Of a DNA stretch of 64,000 bases, positions 34,365 through 47,702 are shown piece after piece. The notes below the pieces were generated by a model. The model searched no databases. It saw only the letters and a list, made by a program, of their open reading frames with translations, and was not told the origin of the DNA. The DNA lies in NCBI RefSeq assembly GCF_003589595.1, contig NW_020654080.1:296604-360603 (forward strand). The letters are read 5' to 3'. A program made the position numbers and the translations under genes. This DNA comes from Hyposmocoma kahamanoa (lineage: Eukaryota; Arthropoda; Insecta; Lepidoptera; Cosmopterigidae). How positions within the stretch are numbered: the first letter of the stretch is position 1; every line of letters begins with the position of its first letter.

Positions 34365-34540
34365 TTCTGCCGCTAAGCAGTAATGTGAGCATTACTGCAC
34401 TTGGTGAAATTACAGGCACGTGAGGCTTGATAGTTTTGTGTCTCGGAATGAAGAGCTCCTCATGCCTTCGCGATTTAAAGCTCTGAGTGGCACTGAAACT
34501 TTTATAGATGGACGTATCGAATGCCATCAGGCGCAAGTCC
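34365..34540 (+). mobile_element. Repeat family B, copy B5
   Basis: TTCTGCCGCTAAGCAGTAAT, GGTGAAATTACAGGCACGTG, GCGATTTAAAGCTCTGAGTG, GGCACTGAAACTTTTATAGA and CATCAGGCGCAAG in family order. The 5' GTAGAGCTCC part is missing. Confidence 0.65.
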
Positions 34541-36860
34541 CATTAAATGATATTACAAAAAAAATAAATAGCTGGGAAATTAGATAACATCTGTGATGGT
34601 GTATTTCATGTTTTATATTATGTACCATCAATAAATGGAAAGAAACCTTAATTTATACGTACAGGTTGTTCTACCAAGAAAGTGCGCAGTCAACAAGTAG
34701 AGTAGGTTTAAGGTGAGCAAGTAACAAGTGGAGCAGATTTTATTTCCATGCAATATAATTGTAGTAGGTCGAAACTGACTTGACGGTAACGCTAAGAAAC
34801 TAGTTCAACTTATGCAATATTAGTTACATATTGGAAAACACACGAGATGAATCATAGCTTACTTGCAATTGCGATTTGGTAACTTGAAAGTAGGAATCGA
34901 TCACGCGAGAAACCAGCCGGTTGCTCCCATTGCGCCACCGCTGTCACGCCACCCTCCAGGGCAGGGCGAATAGCGTGATCTTACCCGCTTTGGCTATGGT
35001 CGTCTCATTGAATTCGTAGCGCGGAATTTTAATCGGGAGTGTATTAATCAGAAATTTTAAATCATTAACCGAAGATTTAATAGTTTCTTTGTGTTTTTAA
35101 CAGTGTTAGAAAATTTATTTTAATTTTGGTGGTAAACAAGTGATTGTACTCATTGGAATCTCTATATTAGCCACAATTGGTTTTTCTTTCGCTTTGAGTT
35201 ACGAATTTCTATGACTAACCGTACATCCGCCCCGCTGTACCTACTTGAAAATCGAGATGATGAACTCAATATACTTTTGCGTATTTTTGCAATGAGTACA
35301 TTTTACGTACGTAATTGACAAATATTTTTGGCTGGCAGTTTTGACACCTCACCTATACTAAGAAATTATATCTCCATACATTACCAGAGCATATACACGT
35401 GTCCGTCTGTCAACGGCATTTCTTCATAATTTTAGATGTAGAAGCATTGACTTACAATTATATGGACGTCGGGTCCGCGCTAAAAAGTGTCCGCACTTGT
35501 AAGGCGCTAAAATCGTATACAGAGCGCGACACTCCGCTTTAGTCTTCATTTGTTCTACTGACAGCGCGATACTGCGATGACATTACAATTTAAATTTCGA
35601 ATAGGTTGACTTGGGACTTTTTTTTCGTGGTTTTTGTATTAGACCCGTCGTCCATTTATTTGTAAGTCAATGTGTAGAAGTCACTTATTTCGCAGTCGTT
35701 CGTATTTATAAAATTGGCAGTATTAGGAGGCAGTATATCAATTGAAAGAGCTAGAACATAAGGATTAAAAAAATGTTTTGTTTATGAATTTATGATTTTG
35801 CTAAAAATACTCGAAGACAACAAATTTCGAATCTATATTTTTCAATTGACAAGAGTAACGAAGGTACTCTCCGACTGGCCGGTTTGTTTTTAATAAACAA
35901 ACAGTTCTATCTTTTTATTCTATCTATCTAGCTTTAAAGAATAATTTTTTTTTATAAATATGTACAAAATTTAGTTTTTTTAAGCACCTGATGTTAAGGA
36001 CTAAGTATGTGACCGATTCCATTAGCTCTAGTCTGGAATAGCCCCAAACTGCAGTTTTAATTAAACATCTAGTATTTATGTAGTCTGTGTTAAACACAGA
36101 TGCTGATGTCGTGCCGGTAGTGTACTTCAATTCCTTGGCTCCTTCGCATTATAAAAATTCAATTTATTTATCTTATTTTCAGTAGTGCAAAAAAGTCTGT
36201 AATTAGTGATTGTATAATGAAATGAAAAACCTCATATCGATCCGTAAAATTCCAATGAGTCAGCGATATGCTTAGGTTTAGGAAAAAATCGATGAAAATT
36301 GTTTTAAAATAATGAATACAACAGTCAGTGAAGAGGCGACTATTGTTAATTGATGCGGGTGAGGTTCAGTTAGTGTCGGGTCTCTAGCGTAGGCTTGCAT
36401 GTGTGGAGCGAATTTCCCCATTAGTCAACTCGATGGTGCCACGTCGGTGTCGGCGCGTACGCAACACGAAAAGTATTGCAACTATTTGTTATTTCACATT
36501 GCGCAATCTTCGACATAGCTATCACGATGTTAATAAAATCCACGTCGTAATTGCTTTCTAATAACTAAACATACTGAAAGCAAATTACTCACTGTAGTCC
36601 ACCTTTAGCATACTATTCTGAAGGCACCGTTACCGTTTTTAGCAAAGGTCAAACAAACTTTTTATTTTGACGATAGTTTTTTTATCACTACGAGTAGCAT
36701 AATGAAGTTCGACCGTCGTTAGGCGTTATTACTTCAGTCATTTATCATGGGTGTGTGATTCTGATTACTAATGGTTATTAGACAATAAGTTAAAAGATAC
36801 AGGTATATACAATAAAATTTTAAATATTAAGTAGAAAGTAACACTAGGGTTAAATTATGT
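34541..36860. other. No gene seen
   Basis: AT-rich sequence with no recognisable exon, RNA gene or repeat family shared with other parts of the window. Confidence 0.3.
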
Positions 36861-37203
36861 GAATAAAATTGGGTCCCCTCGGCAAGGTGCCCAAGACGTT
36901 GGCAGCGTTCCCCCTTTGTCTAGCTACGCTAATGCGTAGCAAGATAGCTGCGGGTCATTGTGTTTCGCAGTCTATTAATTTTTTGAATAAAATTTTGTAC
37001 AGATGAAGGGCACCGGGAGCCCACGGGTCAAGGGCTTCGCCTACAAAGGGTGCATTAGGGTGCAATAGGTAGTCGTAGTCGAAGTCCTGGTACTTATTCC
37101 TCTCTATTTTTTCCGCGACCTCCGATTTATGCTGATTACATAATACATATGAATAAGTATGAATAAATAAATAAAAAAATATTCTCAAAAACACATTTTT
37201 CAA
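36861..37203 (-). other. Probable unclassified repeat, possibly LINE-derived
   Basis: A block of higher GC on the minus strand with AAGTACCAGGACTTCGACTA, CCCGTGGGCTCCCGGTGCC and, at its far end, AACGCTGCCAACGTCTTGGG then GCACCTTGCCGAGGGGACCC. It gives the impression of an old LINE 3' region. The 82-codon frame at 36955-37203 (QDFDYDYLLHPNAPFVGEAL) has no domain that I recognise. Confidence 0.25.
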
Positions 37204-37293
37204 TGGGTTATATTTGTTTACCTGTTAACTATTAAACATACATACAATAACTTTACTAATTATGTACTAACATTTTGAAAGAGCCTGTCTGGA

Positions 37294-37947
37294 CTAGAGA
37301 TACCACGAATTTTCGGCTACTATCTGGTATTCGGCGTATTCGGCCTCTTTTTTTAATAATCGATATTCGGTCGAATACTAGGACTATTTGGCCGAATATT
37401 GAATATCAAATAATGAAAAAAGCGCATATTATTCAAAATGTATCATGTATTCTAATAACAAATTATTGTTTTGATATTTAAAATCAATCAGTGGCAGATT
37501 GTGTTGACTGAAAACAATTTATTCAGTATTGGTTGGTAACAAACGATTGCGCTGTTCCTCATAAACAATTCCTGTTTCTGAAAATATAAACACTACTGCC
37601 AGGAGACGGTAGATAAATCTCAGCAAATTTGACAGATTTGAATACTGCTTTGCGTTTGCTGACCACCACTTGTAAGGATCTGCCGTCTAATGTAGGCGCA
37701 CAGTTTTCAAATAAAAATCAATTTCATGCGCAGTAGAACTTTTCTCCACATCCTCATCAATTGCAATGATTATATGTAACGACTTTTTCAAAACAAGTCC
37801 AGAATTGATTGATTGATTGATTCTATAGTTTTATCATTTTTCAACAAAAACACTCCACCTCCGTTACCTCCGCACGCAGCAACGAGACAGGTCGTAACTG
37901 GTCGCGCGTCAAATGCACAGATCTTAGGCCGAATATTCGGCGCTCTG
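37294..37947 (-). mobile_element. hAT-family DNA transposon remnant
   Basis: The left end is AGAGATACCACGAATTTTCG then GGTATTCGGCGTATTCGGCC. The right end, inverted, is CAGAGCGCCGAATATTCGGC. Between them the minus strand encodes a decayed C-terminal dimerisation region of a hAT transposase: SGLVLKKSLHIIIAIDEDVE (about 37790), then a segment with DPYKWWSANAKQYSNLSNLL (about 37690-37630). The 'ADPxxWW..N...(Y/F)P.LS.LA' block is the hallmark of this domain. It contains stops, and no matching 8-bp target duplication was found. It shares end motifs with 14807-15045. Confidence 0.65.
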
Positions 37948-38351
37948 GCGCGAGCAATGACGGTGAGTTATTTTATTACAGTAATATGAAACTTTTCTAT
38001 TAACAATAGTTATTTTCGAACCAATAACAAACAAAATCTATTTTAAGTGCACACTTATTGATTACACTTATTCTAGTACGACGCCTATAATTGTGAAAAA
38101 TATGAAATGTTGTAAAAAAATTTATAAAGTTCAGATGTTCGAAACTGAAAATCCCTATTTTAAACATTCATTAAGTATGGTAATCACTTCCAGCAGAATT
38201 AGAACCTTAAAAATTGGCATTGGGATTTTATAAAAGAAACAATCACAAAAAAGACGATGAAACAAGCTAAGCTTGCAATTTTGTACTAAACAAACAATGA
38301 ATTTTCGAGACATTATGCATAGATGTATATTATTATATGTAGCATGTAGCA
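37948..38351. other. No gene seen
   Basis: AT-rich; nothing recognisable. Confidence 0.35.
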
Positions 38352-38460
38352 GTAGAGTTCCTTGTGAAATAATTCTAAATACTACAGCTCTGAGGGGCAC
38401 TGGAACTTTTATGGACAGGCGTGTCGCTTACCACCAGGCGCACGACTTGTTCATCTCGTC
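38352..38460 (+). mobile_element. Repeat family B, copy B6 (internally deleted)
   Basis: GTAGAGTTCCTTGTG is joined directly to CAGCTCTGAGGGGCACTGGA, ATGGACAGGCGTGTCGCTTA and CACGACTTGTTCATCTCGTC. About 130 bp of the middle is missing relative to B8. Confidence 0.7.
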
Positions 38461-39336
38461 ACCTAATAAGTATAATAAAAAGAAATTACAACACAAAACT
38501 TTACAATGATTTATTTGTAACTTACATACTCGTCTCAATAGTATATGTATGTTACCTACTATTGCTGTTGACATATTATTTAAGTTAAGCTAGATGGCTA
38601 GACAAAATTTCTGGAAACTTTAATCGAAAATTAGTGTGAAACAAGTGAAAGTGAAAGGATCAACCTGATTAAAACGTCCAAGTGACTTGCGGTCTTTGGC
38701 AAGCTTGCACCGAGCGACGGCGATTAACGATTGGCGGCGCCAAACCGCAGGTTAATTTGATGCTTCAAGCCTTTCTGTCGGCTGAGTAAATAGACTGTTT
38801 TCTTGCGGTTTGCGCACGACTGGTCGCGGATTTAAATGGGGGTCGTCTTTGGAACGGTGACGAGTTTTTGTTTAATCGTTTATGTATCACAAGATTTTTA
38901 ATTGCAGCAGACACGTTTTTTAAATGGCGTCCAGCTGTCTAGTTCGCTCAGAAGAGTTCTGTTACAGTAATTTTGTTTAAAACCTAAAGTTTAAAAAGGA
39001 GGCATTTTTTGCATTTTAATATATTATGTACATATACATATTTTTCTACTGTATTATAGGCATGATAAGAAAAAAACCGTTTACATGTCAACAATTCGTG
39101 TTTAAAAGACCACTTAAACCGACCCTGTTACCTAATCCGTTACGTCCCATTCAAACCGCAAATTTGTAAATAAATGTTTCTTTTTTTGACACATCCGGAA
39201 TCAACAAGGATGTAGTCGCGACCGCCCTCTCCCTGGTGGAAGAATCTTAGTTTTCGTTACAACTTTGTAGAAAATATGATTCTGCCAGAATACAAATTAT
39301 ATTTATTAAATATTAAATAGCGCTAGCATATTTGAC
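38461..39336. other. No gene seen
   Basis: Mixed sequence without recognisable features. Confidence 0.35.
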
Positions 39337-39400
39337 CATCATTAGGACCGTGATGCTGGCCCAAAGCGGATTGGGGTCTTCACAATCCTTTTCCAAGAGT
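39337..39400 (-). mobile_element. LINE tail fragment ('GGCCAGCGTGG' family)
   Basis: The minus strand reads TTGTGAAGACCCCAATCCGC then TTTGGGCCAGCATCACGGTC, close to 'GTCCCCAATCCGCATTGGGC' and 'CAGCGTGGTGGAC'. Confidence 0.55.
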
Positions 39401-39740
39401 CCACTGTTAAAAATAATATGACGCAATCCGAAATTGGGAAAGTGGCAAAATTAATTTAATAAATTAAAACAAAATAAAACTAATATATCGTCTTCCACAT
39501 TATATAGAATTCTGTCATATTTGTTTGATGTTCTGTCATGTTGTGCCACGTACGTTATTTTTTACAAATCTCATTTTATAATTTGAATAGTTAAGGCACT
39601 TTATTATTGATGGTGCGATTATGAACCTTCATAATGTCACGTCACAATATTCCCTTTCACGTGGTGAACGTCTCCGGATGGGAGCATAGGACCTGGCTAT
39701 CACTGCTGACTTACGAAGGCTTTTTTTAATAATATTAATT

Positions 39741-39932
39741 GATGAGACGAACAATTCGTGCGCCTGGTGGTAAGCTACACGCCTGTCCATAACAGTTGCA
39801 GTGCCACTCAGAGCTTTAAATCGCAAAGATATGAGGGGCACTGTGCTAGTCACCCTGAGACATAAGTTGAAAGTTCCATGTGCCTGTAATTTCACCAGCG
39901 CTGTTATTCTTCAAAACCGGCACGCAGTAATG
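39741..39932 (-). mobile_element. Repeat family B, copy B7
   Basis: Reading the minus strand: GTGAAATTACAGGCACATGG, AGCTCTGAGTGGCACTGCAA, CTGTTATGGACAGGCGTGTA, GCTTACCACCAGGCGCACGA and ATTGTTCGTCTCATC. The 5' quarter is missing. Confidence 0.7.
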
Positions 39933-40706
39933 CTTTTAAATCACTCAATTGATTTTTTTCTTTGACAGACATTATTTTCAAATCACAAGTTGCGTTGATG
40001 CTAGTAAGATGAGTAAGACACCGATCAGGCGTGAGTCAATACGGATCTTATGCCGCAGATACGATGTCAGTGATTTACATTCTCTGCGCGCTACCAGCCA
40101 GACTGGCGCGCGCGCATGTGTTACGCGCGACTATTTCACTTACTGCTGTTTAGGTTCTCACCTGATGGGTTCATTATTTTTTTAACCTTCAAAAATAACT
40201 CTCGTCATTCCGCACCAGGTTAGACAAAAACATTGTAATTTCTCTTTTTTAGCTACTTTTAATGTACCATAGAATTCATTGCGTCCTTTGTTTTGGAGAA
40301 CGTGAGTTCATTCATTCCCCGCCTGCTGACAACGAACAATGCATGTCAGAGCAATACTATGTCTGTTCCATTGTTTTCGCTTCAGGTACTCTTTGTTGTT
40401 GTTTACTTATTTTATTTATTACAGAAAACCAACAGCCTATTACAATTAAATTATACTTCCGGTAAGTCTACATGTCAAGGGCAATCAGGAATTTTCTCGA
40501 TTACAGTTATCATTTAGTAGCAATGAACAGAACATACTTATGGTAAGATGAACAGTAACAGGAACGTAGTACTTATACGTTCGTTCACAACAGTAAGTAG
40601 TTTTAAGAAAAAAATAAATAATAACAGCAAGCGCAACATAATATTCTGCGTATTAATAAATCTATGAACTTACTTAGACGGGGTTATTTGTAAAATACCT
40701 TCCAGG
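39933..40706. other. No gene seen
   Basis: No recognisable exon or repeat. Confidence 0.35.
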
Positions 40707-40731
40707 ATTATAGTCCTTGCAGGACTATAAT
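40707..40731. repeat. Perfect 11-bp hairpin
   Basis: ATTATAGTCCT and its exact inverse around TGC. Confidence 0.65.
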
Positions 40732-42559
40732 AGGTACTAACATCATAAAGAATAACTTTTGTCCCATGACTATTCAATAATTCATCAGGTTTTACTTCCG
40801 TACCAAAATAAAAATATTTAAATACATCGCTCTAAACAGTGATAAGTCTGTGCGTACGATACAAAATGCAGGAGCGGGGGTCGTCGTCGGGGAGGACGCT
40901 TGCACATTTAAACTAACAACAAAAACTTGAAAAGTTTATTTTTGATAATTTTCTCTTGTTTTATAAAAAGTCATGTATGTAACAAATGGTGTTGTTTATG
41001 ATTATTAATATAGTCTTGCGGGGTTGTTCGTATTTTGCAAATAAGGAACCCTGTCAATTATGAGAATGACGAAATACTACCTGTCCTCTTGAAGTAGAGA
41101 AATACACTTGTAAGTGACAAAAAACATAAACAACATTACTGACGTCGCGATTCATTCCATTGTGCCATTTTTTTAGTGTACCTACACAAATATCAAGTCC
41201 TGGTAAACGCTAAACCAACTTTTCAACTACACAAAAACTAGAAGAGCAATAAGTAATGGAAGAAAGGTTTTTGTATGCTAATTAGTTTGGATTCAGCTAA
41301 GAAAATCTATTTTTATAACTGCATAACAATCACCTGACCGTTGGCTTCCACCGAACACACACCGGGCGGGCATCGCGCGCACGTTAAACTAGCTAGAAAT
41401 CGACGGCGGCATCTCCTTGTGCCCGCGCCGCTTTGTGACGCACCCATGTCGATATTCTTAATACGTAATGGATTCAAATTGCCGTAAATCTATGCTCCTG
41501 TTGTTTTATCGCTGTGACTGTTTCGGCTGACTCACGCTAGACACTTTCGTCCATTTTAAATCAGGACGTTTGTTTACATCGATGGAAATTACAGCGTCAG
41601 GATATGCATCACTGCTTTATTACAGGATCTTATTCGTTTCGTTGAATTAGGTCAGGCCAGCTCATAATAAAGGATTACTTCACAATCACAATCATGATAT
41701 GCAGTGAACGCGAAAACAACCACTTTTACGAGCTTTCGTCATCATTTGGTTGCATGAACATGCCAGTTAACTATCATAATACCTTATATTTCCAAAGAAT
41801 GTCGCCGGAGGTGAATTTAAAAAGCAAACCACCCCCTACTAAGGATCATGAATCACAATGCGATCTGGACAACTGTTCTCTATTTATTATTCTCCAAGAG
41901 CGTCTTTATATAACCCAGTTTCCACAAACTGACTCAGGACCCGCCCTGCGGTTGCATTTAAGTGTAAGCGCACGCGCCCAATTTAGGTCGAGACGCGCTA
42001 CTCTCTACCACAAAACTCCTTGCTTTATTATACAGTATAATCTAACATCTAAATTCATGACTATTGCTTCTTGTCCGAGTCAAAACGACTTTGTAAAACA
42101 TTGCAAAAGTATCAATGTAATGTTTCTAAAGTAGAAACGTTAAGTCTCGACTTGTGTGAAGAAATTTCTTGGTGGCATTTAAAGTTGGTCTTTGGAAACC
42201 GGACATTCCAATCATATATGTGTCAATTTACAATATTTTATACATTCCTGGCGCAAGTTGTAAATGATTTAAAGTGTCAAAATTAACCCATCAATGGACG
42301 ATGTAGGACGAAGAGGGTCGTTCAGAAAGGTTTTGTAAGAGAGCGTGTGTAGCTGTCCGTGGGAACGTGACGCACTCCGGAAGCGCTACGAATTCCGCTA
42401 CGACGCGCGCTGTCGCCGACGGCGGCCACGACCTGCAGAAATAAACCAAAAATCAAAACGCTTCTCGCATAAACTTACTGACTTTGCATTAGGGTCATGC
42501 ACCCGGGGTCGACGACTGCCGACCAAGTTCTCTACTTGCGGTTAGTACCCGTGCTGTTG
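40732..42559. other. No gene recognised; contains an unassigned 146-codon frame
   Basis: The frame at 41694-42134 (plus) is the longest here but shows no recognisable domain and has mixed, non-gene-like composition. A GC-rich patch at 42355-42440 also lacks a convincing exon. Confidence 0.25.
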
Positions 42560-42582
42560 TGTAACAAACAATGTTTGTTACA
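42560..42582. repeat. Perfect 11-bp hairpin with 1-nt loop
   Basis: TGTAACAAACA is followed, after a single A, by TGTTTGTTACA. Confidence 0.65.
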
Positions 42583-44149
42583 AAAAATATATGTATATTC
42601 ACTTCGCGGTAAGCTGAGAGATAATCGGACATTATGTAAGATTTTTTAAGCAATACTTTTAAATAATTAAATGCGAGAAAATTATCTAATAGATTTTTGT
42701 TAGCTTTGCGGTTTGTGGCAATTATTGGTTTTGAGGTTGGATTGTTGTTAGTCTCTTAGAAGGCAAGCTTATTCGCATGTTTGGTACCAGCTTTCTCCAG
42801 TACCATCTTTGCGTCATTTCAAATAGTAAGTTGTAATGTTTACAGAGGGTCAGTTTTACTTTTACTCTGACGTGTACGGGGTAAAATTTAAAACTCGGAC
42901 TAGTCATGGACCTATACAACTTTTTGTGGATCTTTCGCCAATAAGCTTTCTCATGAAAATAATTACTTAGCCCCAGTAGTACTACCCAGTAGTAGCACTG
43001 TGTATATGTGTGGCAGAATGTGTCGTAATTAATTAGTGGTCTCTTGTAAAGCCGGTCAAGATTCTTAAGCCTTCGTCGAGGCTTTTCATGAAAGTGAATT
43101 TAAGAGTATTGAGAATGATTGCGAAAAATACATACATATTTAATTATTATTTGCGGTTTACAAATCAATATTATCTAATAATAGCAACTTAACTTCGTTC
43201 GTCTGATGTCTTTGAATTTTATACGATTTTTTCCAACTTCAAAATAAGGAGGAGGTTCTTCATTCGACTGTATACTTTTTTGTGTATATGTTACGCAATT
43301 ACTCCGGCATTTGTGAACTTGACTTTGATGATTCTTTGTTTGATTTTTATTGGAAACAACGTACCACAGTATTGGTCCCATTTAAATTTGAAGAAAATAT
43401 TCCACCGCTAAGGATGGCAAACTAGGGGATGAATCCGGTTTCGCGCACTTTCCGATAACCGATTGTTAACTTGTTAGTTCCAGTTTGTATGTACATATAT
43501 ACATATAAAACTGTACATTTAAGATATGTATATTTAAGACTGACTAAAATTTATTAGTAGGTATATATGACGGTAGCGCTACCTAACAGCTTATACTCTA
43601 CCGAAACTTGGACTGTATATCGTCGACATATCTGTAAGCTGGAGTGGTTTCACCTCAGATGTCTCCGGAAGATTCTAAACTTCCGACGGTTATTATTATG
43701 TGTTACGTAAAGGAGCTTATGGGGAACATACGGGGTAGTACTGAAGTAGTCGTGATTGTGATGGTTGCCTTGTGGATTGTGCGCCCGAGTATCAAATCTT
43801 TGTATGTGAGTGAGAATGTTCGAAACTTGGTTTTCTTCCAGATGTGGCAATAACTCCATAGGAGAAGCAGCGACCCGGGCAAAGGTCTATGCTCCCGCGC
43901 AGCTACCGTGCCGCATAGGCTTTGCCGTGGTCGGCAGCACGTGCGCCACCGTAAGATAAGAATGTTACATTATCAAAATATTAACCTACCTCTCCACATT
44001 CTATCCTCATTCCACCAGTTTATCTTTCTTTATCTTTAAAGGTTCAGGTTCTGATTACTTATTTTATGGTCTCTACGTAAATTAGACTTCAAATGAACAA
44101 AATGGATTAGTGAAGAACGTAGCACAAAGTATTATATTTTTTTTTAATT
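42583..44149. other. No gene seen
   Basis: Overlapping sense and antisense frames at 43644-43859 are not recognisable. No repeat shared with the rest of the window was found. Confidence 0.3.
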
Positions 44150-44215
44150 TAATGGTTCACATTTTTTTAATTTATTGGTTCACTAGCAGTTATTACAATG
44201 TTACACATTATAAAT
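44150..44215 (-). mobile_element. Probable LINE 3' tail fragment
   Basis: TTTTAATTTATTGGTTCACT then AGCAGTTATTACAATG resembles the segment at 48990-49050 (TTTATTTATTTATTGGTCCA, CTGACAATTATTGCAATAG). Both look like minus-strand LINE ends with an (AAAT)n tail. Confidence 0.35.
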
Positions 44216-45205
44216 TAAATGTTGTAAAGATCTAATCGAATTGCACAGCGAATTATGAGGGAACAAAGTTCAATATAAGTATAGATAAATATAAACTTAA
44301 AGACAATAACTAAATTAAAAAAAGTAATACAAACAAAGGCAATAAATACAAGAGAACAAGGGTCTGGGGCAGTATCCAACTAGATGGGAAAATGGGAATT
44401 ATACTTAACGTGAGTTGGATTATATTAGCAGTTTTGTGAAATGATAATATTAATACTAACTTTATATCATGTTATTATCAACGAAAAAAAAGCGTTGTAT
44501 GCGAAGTCTATAACTATAAAGCATGCTCTCTATTATGCGGTGAATACGACGCACACCTTTGGCGGGTCACATAATGCTCTAACATTCGAAGGTCGTTTCT
44601 GTAATGGAGCCGGCTTAACAAACGTTTTGTTTAGGCCACATTCCACTAGAGCGGGCGCACGCGGACGGGCCCACGTTTGGAGAAAGCAGGTCCTACGTGA
44701 TAAGGTGCACGTACAGCCCCGAACCTTAAGGGACTGCCCTTTTGAGTCGCGGGCCGCGTCCTAAATTTGATATGTTCGAGATGTTCTCATTCAATGTTTC
44801 CTTAGATTTTGTATGTGACAGGGCACAAACATGATCAGTCAATTTAGCTGTGCAATACCAGCGTCAGTACTGAGTCGAAATAAAGTTCCACAGGGCTGGC
44901 AAACGGCACGGTCGATTTTTTTTGTGATACAAGCTCATTTCAGAATTCCCAGGAAATTTACATAAAGGTAAAACCTACCAGAAATTGAGATATATAGATT
45001 AATACACATAATATTATGTTCATGTTGTACGTAAAAACTATCTTCAAAAGTAAATTATACATTATCAAATATCTTATAACAACGACCAAAAGCTTCTTAA
45101 CACAGTAGGAGTAAAGCATAGATGGCGACTGTCAGAATGATGAATTGGAGTATGTAGTTATGTAATCCGGGTCAGAAATGATTTATTTGTTAGTGGGAAT
45201 GCCCG
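44216..45205. other. No gene seen
   Basis: The plus-strand frame at 44441-44764 has no recognisable motif. A GC-rich stretch lies at 44640-44760. Confidence 0.3.
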
Positions 45206-45565
45206 GTGTGGAATGTGTATTCATCTAAACGAGTATTATGTCTTAAGAAAGATAGAATAGATATTTTTGATACAAAATTTAACAGTTACGAAGTTAAAAC
45301 ATCGCGAAACAAAAATTTTATTACGCACCTTTTGCGAAGTACTTGGCATAGCTCTTTCAGATTGTGTATCTCTAGGGTATTTGAAATAATAAATTTGAAT
45401 AATAAATGTCTTTTTACTAAAATCAACCTCTGGAGTTTCTTACTCATTCTTCTGAAGAGAATCTGCCTTACGAATAAGTACCTAGCAGTGTTTCATCGAC
45501 CTGACGATTTGAAGTGTAAATTGCTTATCTATAAAATATGAATATTTTTGAATTTGAATTTAGAT
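45206..45565 (+). other. Unrecognised 111-codon frame with LINE-like tail
   Basis: The open frame 45206-45541 is lysine- and leucine-rich and matches no domain that I know. Immediately after the stop the sequence reads ATATTTTTGAATTTGAATTT, like the LINE tail at 4771-4801. It may therefore be the end of a decayed LINE, but no RT motif is visible. Confidence 0.25.
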
Positions 45566-47702
45566 TGTCGACGTGGCTTCTAACAAAAGCGGTTTTTATT
45601 CCTTTGGGGTCGTTTTATAAGCGGGAAAACGCTTTAATTTTCGTTCTAGTAAAAAATATACCTTTAAGTACTAATCAATAAGGTAAATTTTATAGTTGTA
45701 AATAAAAAATTGAATGAATATAAACAAATCGGTCGCCCACTGGATCCAAAACACTACGTACCTTAACATTATGGAGAGACGTAAACAATGCGTTCTAGCG
45801 ATGTAAATTAATGATATACAAGACTTGTGAAACAGATCCATTTATGACTCAGCTACAGAATACTATAAAGCCCTCACTGAGATTGTGCCCTAGCCCGTAT
45901 GGATAAGAACATACGTATTTACAATAAACTTACACGTGTTTGAAATAATAATTAGAATACAATTTTAATTCCGAAATATTGAAAAAGTTTTGAATGTTTT
46001 GTTGTATTCAACACACAAGGCAAAAAACTATGAAATCACATCGCCGTCGCATGAAAAAGCATATTGTCACATTTTTTAACATTGTATTTCTCTATATTAA
46101 ACATGCAAATTACTTCACAATGTATGTTAGTAGTTACATTACAATTAATGTTTTACAAACATACTCGTACAGTGTGCGCTTTTTTGAGTTGTATATAAAA
46201 ATAAATACTAATATTGAGTATTTTTTAAATGCTGACCGACTCCGTTTCTTGTAAGAATCATTTTATTGTGTCGTAAGAATACAGAAGCAGAAGCAGAAGT
46301 CGGTAAAATTTGATAAAATTTGTTTAGCAATGGTTTCCAAGACAGTACCTATAATCACTTAACCTATGGTTTCGGATTTCCCCGTACTATCAGAGATGTC
46401 AGTTAAAAAAATCATACTGCATACATCTGTCTCACCATCATCAACAGATCTCCAATGTTAGTTGTTGACTTTACACATTTTTCAAGAGAGTTGTGAACCT
46501 TCTTCGACAGATTTGGTGGGTTTCATCACTTGTGGCAAAGGAAAACGATTCCTTTACCACATGATCGTGTTTAATTTTTACATTTTTGATACTTCCTGAA
46601 GGCTGATTTTGATTCAAATCGGAATCAAACCGATTAGTAGCCCATCCGAGTCTCGAAATCAGATGGCTTTCCGAGCGAGAAGATGAACCTGATTCCTACT
46701 ATATCTTTCTAATTTGTGAGTTAAATCAATTATTGTTCCGATTAGAAATGTCAAAAGTTTCCGATCGGCCAGTCGTGAATCGCAATTATGCGCCTCGACT
46801 CGGAAGAGACGCAGTTTCCGATCAGGAGAATCAAGCAAAATCAAGCTGCTAGTATTGCTATTGAATGTTCACAATTGAATGTCACTTGAAGTTGAAGTCC
46901 ACACATACATGCTGCCACAGATATTGAAAATGTCGACAATTCAATTAAGAGGTAACCTTTTTCCCACTAGGCAACCACTACTCTTAAGTATATACAATGA
47001 GATGCCATTTGAGTCACCGTTCGTCGCGTACGCAATATGTTTTACCCGAACACATGTTTTGAATTCGTTGTTTACTCTGATCTAAATCCCGTTTACTGAC
47101 ACTCGCTCTTGACGTCAGTCACCCCATGTGTGCATTTAAGCTTTCAACATGACCTGATTACAATTCCACTTACGCGGTGAGGAACTAACGCCGGAGTTCA
47201 TGAAATGTGGACGACAACCAGCTTTTAAGTACATACACGGTTAAATGAAAAAGATCCTTGTTCTCTGGTCTTCTCTGATGCCTAAACAAAGTAAATAAAT
47301 ACAGGTACTCATTTACTTAGTTTAGGCATTGCAACTACACTAAGTTGGCTAAATTTGAAAACCTCGTTACTCCGTTTTTGGACGAAATCCCGTTTTTAAA
47401 TCTTGATATGAGTACCGGGTAATTAAAGCTTAAATATAATATGTAGACCTTCTTAAGTTATAAAATAAAGGTACAATCATGGATTGTCGTATAATTATTT
47501 CTAGTAATTCTGTTTTTCGTGCCTACTCAGCAGTTCACATTAATGAAGTTACGAGGTTTACGAATTTAGGCGACGACTATTAGGTTCTAAGATTTAATTG
47601 CATAGCTTTATGAAGATTGTGTAATACTTAAGGTTCCTTTTTTATTATTTATTTTAATATTATCAAAACTTCCTTTGTGTTAGTTTCATTTTTATGTAGC
47701 AG
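45566..47702. other. No gene seen
   Basis: AT-rich sequence with a short imperfect AGAAGC run at 46282-46300. No supported exon. Confidence 0.3.

Noticed and set aside
38273..38509. Protein with the phrase MDRRVAYHQAH, also at 39629-39895 and 47677-47943
   Set aside because: All three frames fall within copies of repeat family B; similarity reflects repeat identity, not a gene family.
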